Assembly (NCBI GenBank): GCA_900549825.1
Contig: URQB01000012.1
Coordinates: forward strand, 1-64,000
Direction of reading: 5' to 3'
DNA: 64,000 nt
Source: an uncultured Oscillospiraceae bacterium
GTDB taxonomy: Bacteria; Bacillota; Clostridia; Oscillospirales; Acutalibacteraceae
Positions 59,654 to 64,000 of the stretch are shown one piece after another. The notes under the pieces are model-generated. The model had not been told where the DNA came from. It ran no database searches and saw only the letters and a program-made list of their open reading frames with translations. Position numbers and translations under genes: made by a program. How positions within the stretch are numbered: position 1 is the first letter of the stretch; every line of letters begins with the position of its first letter.

Positions 59654-62035
59654 TTACGCCTGCTTGATGACATTGACCTTGCAGGTGTAGGTTCCCATAT
59701 TCTCAACCGTGATCGTAACAGTCGCCTCGCCGCTTTCGCCCTTTGTGCGCAGCCAGAAGGCGCGGTCGCCGCCGATGAGCGCGAAGGTCTTCGGGCCGAT
59801 CACTTCCACAGGGCCATCCACAGTAACCGTCACGGCATTGTTCGCAAAGGGCAGGCGGTTGCCGTTCTGATCAATGGCAGTCAGTGCGACGCGGGTCACA
59901 TCATAGGTATCCGCCTCCACGAGCTGCGGGTGATCCACGCGGACATCCAGCGCCCTCTCTGTCACAGCTGTTTTGACGACCGTCTTGACGAGCTGCCCAT
60001 CCTTATAGCCCTCGAAGCGATAGGAAATCTGCTCGTCGCCCCAACCGCCGATATACTTTTCGACCAGGGAGACCATATCGCCGATCTTCATGCCGCTCGT
60101 GACGATCCCAAGGCCCGCCAGGAGGAAATATCTCTTCGGCATGGAGAAAGCGTATTTCGAGCCTGCCACCAGCGCGGGCTTCAAAAACTTCGCCGCCGTT
60201 TCGTTGAGATGCTCCTTCTCGGTGAGCGCGTCGCCGATGAAATCATCCGTGAAGATCGGCGGGTGCGGCAGGTGCGGGAAGGCCTTTTTATTCGGGTATG
60301 CCGTGCTGACATACACCCCGTTTTTATAGAGCTTCACGTAATCGCAGTTGGTAAAGGCGTAGACCTGGCCGATCTGGTTCGCCGGATGCTCGCCGATATC
60401 CATGGAGGAGGAAATCTCCATCACAGGCGTCTCATCCTGCTGGGAGGCATATAGCGCAGCGGCAAGCTTCGGCACGCGGAACATATCCGTCACGCCGTGA
60501 TAGCAGATGCGGTCGCCGCTGCCGAAATCCTTGTGCGTATTATAATCCGCCATGCACCAGCCGATCGCGCCGCTGGTGCGGCTGCTGCCGTAGGCCGCGT
60601 TCAGCACGCGGGCGTGGCGCAGCGCATGCTCCACGCGGATCTCCTCGCGGTCGAAGCTCTTGGTGGGATACATGTGCCCATTGTGCTCCGTGACGAGATA
60701 GGGCGCCTTCGGCCCGGCCACGATCATGGGCAGGTTCAGCGTGATCTTCCCGCCGGAATGGATAAAGTCGTTGTAGGTATAAACATCCTCCAGCAGATGG
60801 CTCTGCGGGAAATTGCGCACGCCGCCCGTCTGGCGGGTATCATCCAGCGAATGCGCGATGGCGTTCGTCTTTTCATACAGCTCGTCGCAGTCCTGCCCCT
60901 CGTTGACGCGCACGCCCCAGAGGATGACGCAGGGGTGGTTGCGGTCGCGTTTGACCATATCAGCCACATTCTTCAGGAAGTTCTCCCGCCATTCGCCCTC
61001 GCCGGTGAACTGCCAGCTCGGGATCTCGGTGAAGACAAGCAGGCCGATCTCATCGCAGCGGTCGAGGAAGTGTATGGAATCCGGATAGTGCGAGGTGCGC
61101 ACCAGATTGCAGCCGAGCTCAAATTTGAGCAGGTCGGCATCCGCCTTCTGCGCGGAGGCCGGCATCGCATAGCCGACGTACGGATAGCTCTGGTGGCGGT
61201 TCAGGCCGCGAATCTTCATCTTCTTTCCATTGAGATAGAAGCCGTCCTTGCGGAATTCGCACTCGCGGAAGCCGAAGCGATAGGATTTTTCATCTGCGCC
61301 TCCGTTATAAACCACCTTCAGGGTGTAGAGCTTTGGATGCTCCGTAGACCAGAGCGTCACGCCGGAGACGCGCCATTTGAGCTTGAGCACCTTCGCCTCA
61401 AACGGGCAGGCCTGGGAAGCGATCAGCTTTTCGCCGTCGTACAGCTCAAGCTTTAAATCGCCCTGTGTCTTCTCTGAGAAGGTCACGTCGATATCAAGCA
61501 GCTTCTTTTTGCCGAGCAGCAGATCCTTCGTGCGGATAAAGGTATCTTCAATATACACCTCATTGACGCATTCGAGCCATACCTCGCGGTAAATGCCGCC
61601 GTAGCAGAGATAATCGACCACCCTGCCGAACGGCGGAATCTCCGGGCGCTCCGTGGAATCGACCTCCACGGTGAGAACATTGCCGCGCGTTTTGACCGTG
61701 TCGGTCACATCAAAAACAAAGGCTGTGTAACCGCCCTTATGCTCGCCGAGGAGGGTGCCGTTTAAATACACTTTTGCGGCGTTGGCCACGCCCTCAAAAT
61801 GCAGCAGGAAACGGTTGCCCTTCATCTTCATTCCCCTTGGCAGGGAAAACTCCTTGCGGTAGCCGCTGACGAACTGGTAATCCCGCTCGTCGAAATAATG
61901 CAGCGGAAGCTCCTTGCAGGTATGCGGGATATCCACGAGCGCAAAAGCGCTCGCGTCGAAGGCGGGCGTAACCATCGCCGGGTCAAAGGCGGGCGTGTAG
62001 CGCCAGCCAAAATTCAGGGGCAGGGTGGTTCTCAT
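59654..62035 (-). CDS. glycoside hydrolase family 2 protein (beta-galactosidase type)
   Basis: 793-residue GH2 enzyme with the usual order: sugar-binding domain (about 10-160, YFDERDYQFVSGYRKEF), Ig-like domain (about 165-265), TIM barrel (from about 270: GLNRHQSYPYVG), then C-terminal beta domains. Proposed acid/base Glu379 (in VRVNEG, where classic enzymes have GNE) and nucleophile Glu450 (VTEHNGH). No signal peptide, so it acts in the cytoplasm. Beta-galactosidase or beta-glucuronidase activity cannot be distinguished by eye. Second gene after GH36, with 36 nt between. Confidence 0.88.
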   Translation of the reverse strand: MRTTLPLNFGWRYTPAFDPAMVTPAFDASAFALVDIPHTCKELPLHYFDERDYQFVSGYRKEFSLPRGMKMKGNRFLLHFEGVANAAKVYLNGTLLGEHKGGYTAFVFDVTDTVKTRGNVLTVEVDSTERPEIPPFGRVVDYLCYGGIYREVWLECVNEVYIEDTFIRTKDLLLGKKKLLDIDVTFSEKTQGDLKLELYDGEKLIASQACPFEAKVLKLKWRVSGVTLWSTEHPKLYTLKVVYNGGADEKSYRFGFRECEFRKDGFYLNGKKMKIRGLNRHQSYPYVGYAMPASAQKADADLLKFELGCNLVRTSHYPDSIHFLDRCDEIGLLVFTEIPSWQFTGEGEWRENFLKNVADMVKRDRNHPCVILWGVRVNEGQDCDELYEKTNAIAHSLDDTRQTGGVRNFPQSHLLEDVYTYNDFIHSGGKITLNLPMIVAGPKAPYLVTEHNGHMYPTKSFDREEIRVEHALRHARVLNAAYGSSRTSGAIGWCMADYNTHKDFGSGDRICYHGVTDMFRVPKLAAALYASQQDETPVMEISSSMDIGEHPANQIGQVYAFTNCDYVKLYKNGVYVSTAYPNKKAFPHLPHPPIFTDDFIGDALTEKEHLNETAAKFLKPALVAGSKYAFSMPKRYFLLAGLGIVTSGMKIGDMVSLVEKYIGGWGDEQISYRFEGYKDGQLVKTVVKTAVTERALDVRVDHPQLVEADTYDVTRVALTAIDQNGNRLPFANNAVTVTVDGPVEVIGPKTFALIGGDRAFWLRTKGESGEATVTITVENMGTYTCKVNVIKQA

Positions 62036-62071
62036 GATCCAATCAAATCCTTTCTCAATTCTTTTCTTCTC

Positions 62072-64000
62072 TCAGTGATCATTGGGTTCAGGCCGATGCA
62101 GGGCAATGGACGCAGGTTCATCCGCGCCGCCGATGAGCTCTTCCTCTGCGGCTTCCTTCAGGTGATAAACGCGGGAATCCGTATCCGTCATCACGCGCGT
62201 TTTGCCGTTATATCCGCTCAGCACAAAGAGCTGGCACGGCACAAGCCCTGCATAAAGCAGCGATGCGCCGGGAAGCGTGTAATCCTCCCTCTCTGAATGC
62301 AGGCGGATATGATCTGTGAGAAAATTATAAACCTTGCCGTCCTCCATGTCAAACTTCTTGGGGAGCGGCGTATTGATGATCTCGCCAAAGGTACGCAGGT
62401 TCAAAAGCTGCTGCCGCGCGGTAAAGCGATACGTCTTTGCCGGGTCGAGGCCCACGAAGGAGAGCCGGTCCGGCCCGCTGTTGGGCGTGAGCCGGTTGAG
62501 AAAGCAGCCGAGCATGGATTCCTTCTGATCCGGGGAAACGACCTGCCAGGCACAGGTATTGTCTTTGAAGGGGTCGCCGATGCGGTAAAATTCGCCGAAC
62601 TGCAGCAGCCTGCGGTGCGCCTTGTAAAACGCGATCTGCTTTTTGACCGCCGCCCGGTCAAAGGAGGAGAGGTTCGTCACATCCAGCTCATAGCCCGTCA
62701 GCCCGAAGCTCGCCACATTGAACCGCTCCTCAATGGAGGAGGCACGCAGGGAGGCGAAGCTCGGCGACGCGCTGACGTGCATCGTCATGACGGACTGCGG
62801 ATAGCCGTAGGACGTGCCGGATTGGATTTTCACGCGGTCGAGCGGGTCCGTATTGTCGCTCGTCCAGCATTGGGGCATGTAGCAGAACATGCCGAGATCG
62901 AAGCGGTTGCCCCCGCTGGAGCAGGATTCAAACAGCACGTGCGGGAAGCGGTCGCACAGCGCCTGCAGAATATTGGAAAGGCCGATGTAATAGCGGTGGA
63001 AATACTCGCCCTGTCTTGTTCCGAGTGTCCGCCCGAACACATCGGAAAACTGGCGGTTCATATCCCACTTGATGTATTCGATGTTGCCCAGCTTGATCAC
63101 ATCCGTGATCGTGTCGATCAGGTATTGCTGCACGTCCGGATTCGTCAGGTCCAGCACCAGCTGGTTGCGGCCCTCCGTCGGCTCGTATTCGTCTGTGGTC
63201 ATCGCCCAATCCGGGTGCGCGCGGTAGAGGTCGCTGTCCGGATTGACCATCTCCGGCTCCACCCAGAGGCCAAACTTGAGGCCCATGTCATTGATCTTCT
63301 TTGCAAGGCCGCCGATGCCGGAGGGAAGCTTCTTTTTGTTGACCGTCCAGTCGCCCAGGGAGCAGTGGTCATTGTTGCGCTTGCCGAACCAGCCGTCGTC
63401 TAGGACGAAGAGCTCTGCGCCCAACCGCGCGCCCTCCTTGGCGATCGCGAGGATTTTCTTCTCCGTAAAGGTGAAATACGTCGCCTCCCAATTGTTGACG
63501 ACAATCGGGCGCTCCCTGTTCTTCCATTCACCGCGCACGATATGCTCCTTGACAAAGGCGTGCATGTTGCGGCTCATGCCGTTGAGGCCCTCATGGCTGA
63601 AGGTGAGCACGGCCTCCGGCGCGTCGAAGGATTGGCCCGGTGCAAGCGCCCATTCAAATTCGAACGGGTTGATGCCGTTCTGCACGCGCACCATCCCGTG
63701 CGGCGCCACCTCCGCGCGGCCGATGTGGTTGCCGGAATAGACGAGGTTGAAGCCCCAGCACTCCCCTGCCTGCTCGTTGCAACCCTTTTTCCGGATGGCA
63801 AAGAAGGGATTGTGGCGGTTGGAGCTTGTGCCGCAGATGGAGCCGATGGAGCACTCCCCCGCCGTGAGCTTGCGCTCATGCTGATACCGCTCGCGGATCC
63901 ACGCGCCGTCAAAAGAGAGCATGGTATACTCCCCGGCGGGCAGATCGATCTGCATGCTCATCAGGGAATGGATTTTGATCTCCTTTTCTCCCTGATTGAT
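62072..64000 (-). CDS. GH36 alpha-galactosidase, 5' end beyond window
   Basis: The frame is open to the window edge, so the first roughly 90 residues are missing (about 642 visible against about 730 in the family). Features: N-terminal beta domain, catalytic barrel with VVNNWEATYFTF, LFVLDDGWFGKRNND, nucleophile Asp in YIKWDMNR, the GSSGG-like FESCSSGG pocket and the acid/base Asp in WTSDNTD. It releases terminal alpha-galactose from raffinose-type sugars. With the downstream GH2 gene it forms a cytoplasmic galactoside-degrading operon; no transporter is seen in the visible part. Confidence 0.93.
   Translation of the reverse strand: MNQGEKEIKIHSLMSMQIDLPAGEYTMLSFDGAWIRERYQHERKLTAGECSIGSICGTSSNRHNPFFAIRKKGCNEQAGECWGFNLVYSGNHIGRAEVAPHGMVRVQNGINPFEFEWALAPGQSFDAPEAVLTFSHEGLNGMSRNMHAFVKEHIVRGEWKNRERPIVVNNWEATYFTFTEKKILAIAKEGARLGAELFVLDDGWFGKRNNDHCSLGDWTVNKKKLPSGIGGLAKKINDMGLKFGLWVEPEMVNPDSDLYRAHPDWAMTTDEYEPTEGRNQLVLDLTNPDVQQYLIDTITDVIKLGNIEYIKWDMNRQFSDVFGRTLGTRQGEYFHRYYIGLSNILQALCDRFPHVLFESCSSGGNRFDLGMFCYMPQCWTSDNTDPLDRVKIQSGTSYGYPQSVMTMHVSASPSFASLRASSIEERFNVASFGLTGYELDVTNLSSFDRAAVKKQIAFYKAHRRLLQFGEFYRIGDPFKDNTCAWQVVSPDQKESMLGCFLNRLTPNSGPDRLSFVGLDPAKTYRFTARQQLLNLRTFGEIINTPLPKKFDMEDGKVYNFLTDHIRLHSEREDYTLPGASLLYAGLVPCQLFVLSGYNGKTRVMTDTDSRVYHLKEAAEEELIGGADEPASIALHRPEPNDH

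Overview
The window is a chromosomal segment from a moderately GC-rich member of the Clostridia (Firmicutes). Supporting this are a canonical S10-spc-alpha ribosomal superoperon ending rpoA-rplQ, zinc-type S14 and S4, a KOW protein between map and infA, pyruvate:ferredoxin oxidoreductase, a CsoR-controlled copper ATPase, strong GGAGG ribosome binding sites and TTGACA/TATAAT-type promoters. I cannot place it below class level. Most genes lie on the minus strand.

Layout from left to right. (1) 1-16 kb is housekeeping: a five-tRNA cluster whose last Gly tRNA is atypical; tig-clpP-clpX; a metallophosphoesterase; a DUF1540 protein; thrC; an M19 dipeptidase; a YraN-type protein; rnhB and rbgA separated by a 101-bp repeat; two tandem signal peptidases; rplS; and a PadR regulator. 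(2) 13.5-29.4 kb holds pyruvate:ferredoxin oxidoreductase, a CNNM/CorC-type transporter behind a consensus promoter with an operator-like palindrome, a Dlt-like cell-surface acylation operon (AMP ligase, carrier protein, MBOAT, SGNH protein), an alpha/beta hydrolase, a GPH sugar transporter followed by a remnant of an FtsX-type permease, and a Ca2+ P-type ATPase. (3) 29.5-36.9 kb is an AT-rich accessory island: a secreted RHS/YD-repeat protein with a metal-hydrolase-like tip, two paralogous membrane proteins behind it (candidate immunity genes), a small secreted protein and a lipoprotein. (4) 36.9-52.7 kb is the uninterrupted ribosomal protein superoperon (rpsJ to rplQ, with secY, adk, map, infA and rpoA). 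(5) 52.9-56.4 kb is a second accessory island: a DUF4417 protein with a small C-terminal domain, followed by five free-standing paralogues of that domain, most still preceded by a decayed copy of the same linker. (6) 56.4-64 kb has a copper efflux operon (csoR-copA, with a probable internal CopZ-like product) and a galactoside-type operon (GH36, truncated by the window end, and GH2).

The most notable points are the DUF4417 tip-cassette array, in which linker Gly-Gly codons double as a Shine-Dalgarno sequence; the RHS toxin-like locus with duplicated candidate immunity genes; the possible internal translation start inside copA; and a DltA-like ligase with Ala at the position where DltA enzymes carry the Cys that restricts them to D-alanine. 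Both accessory islands sit directly at the two ends of the ribosomal superoperon.
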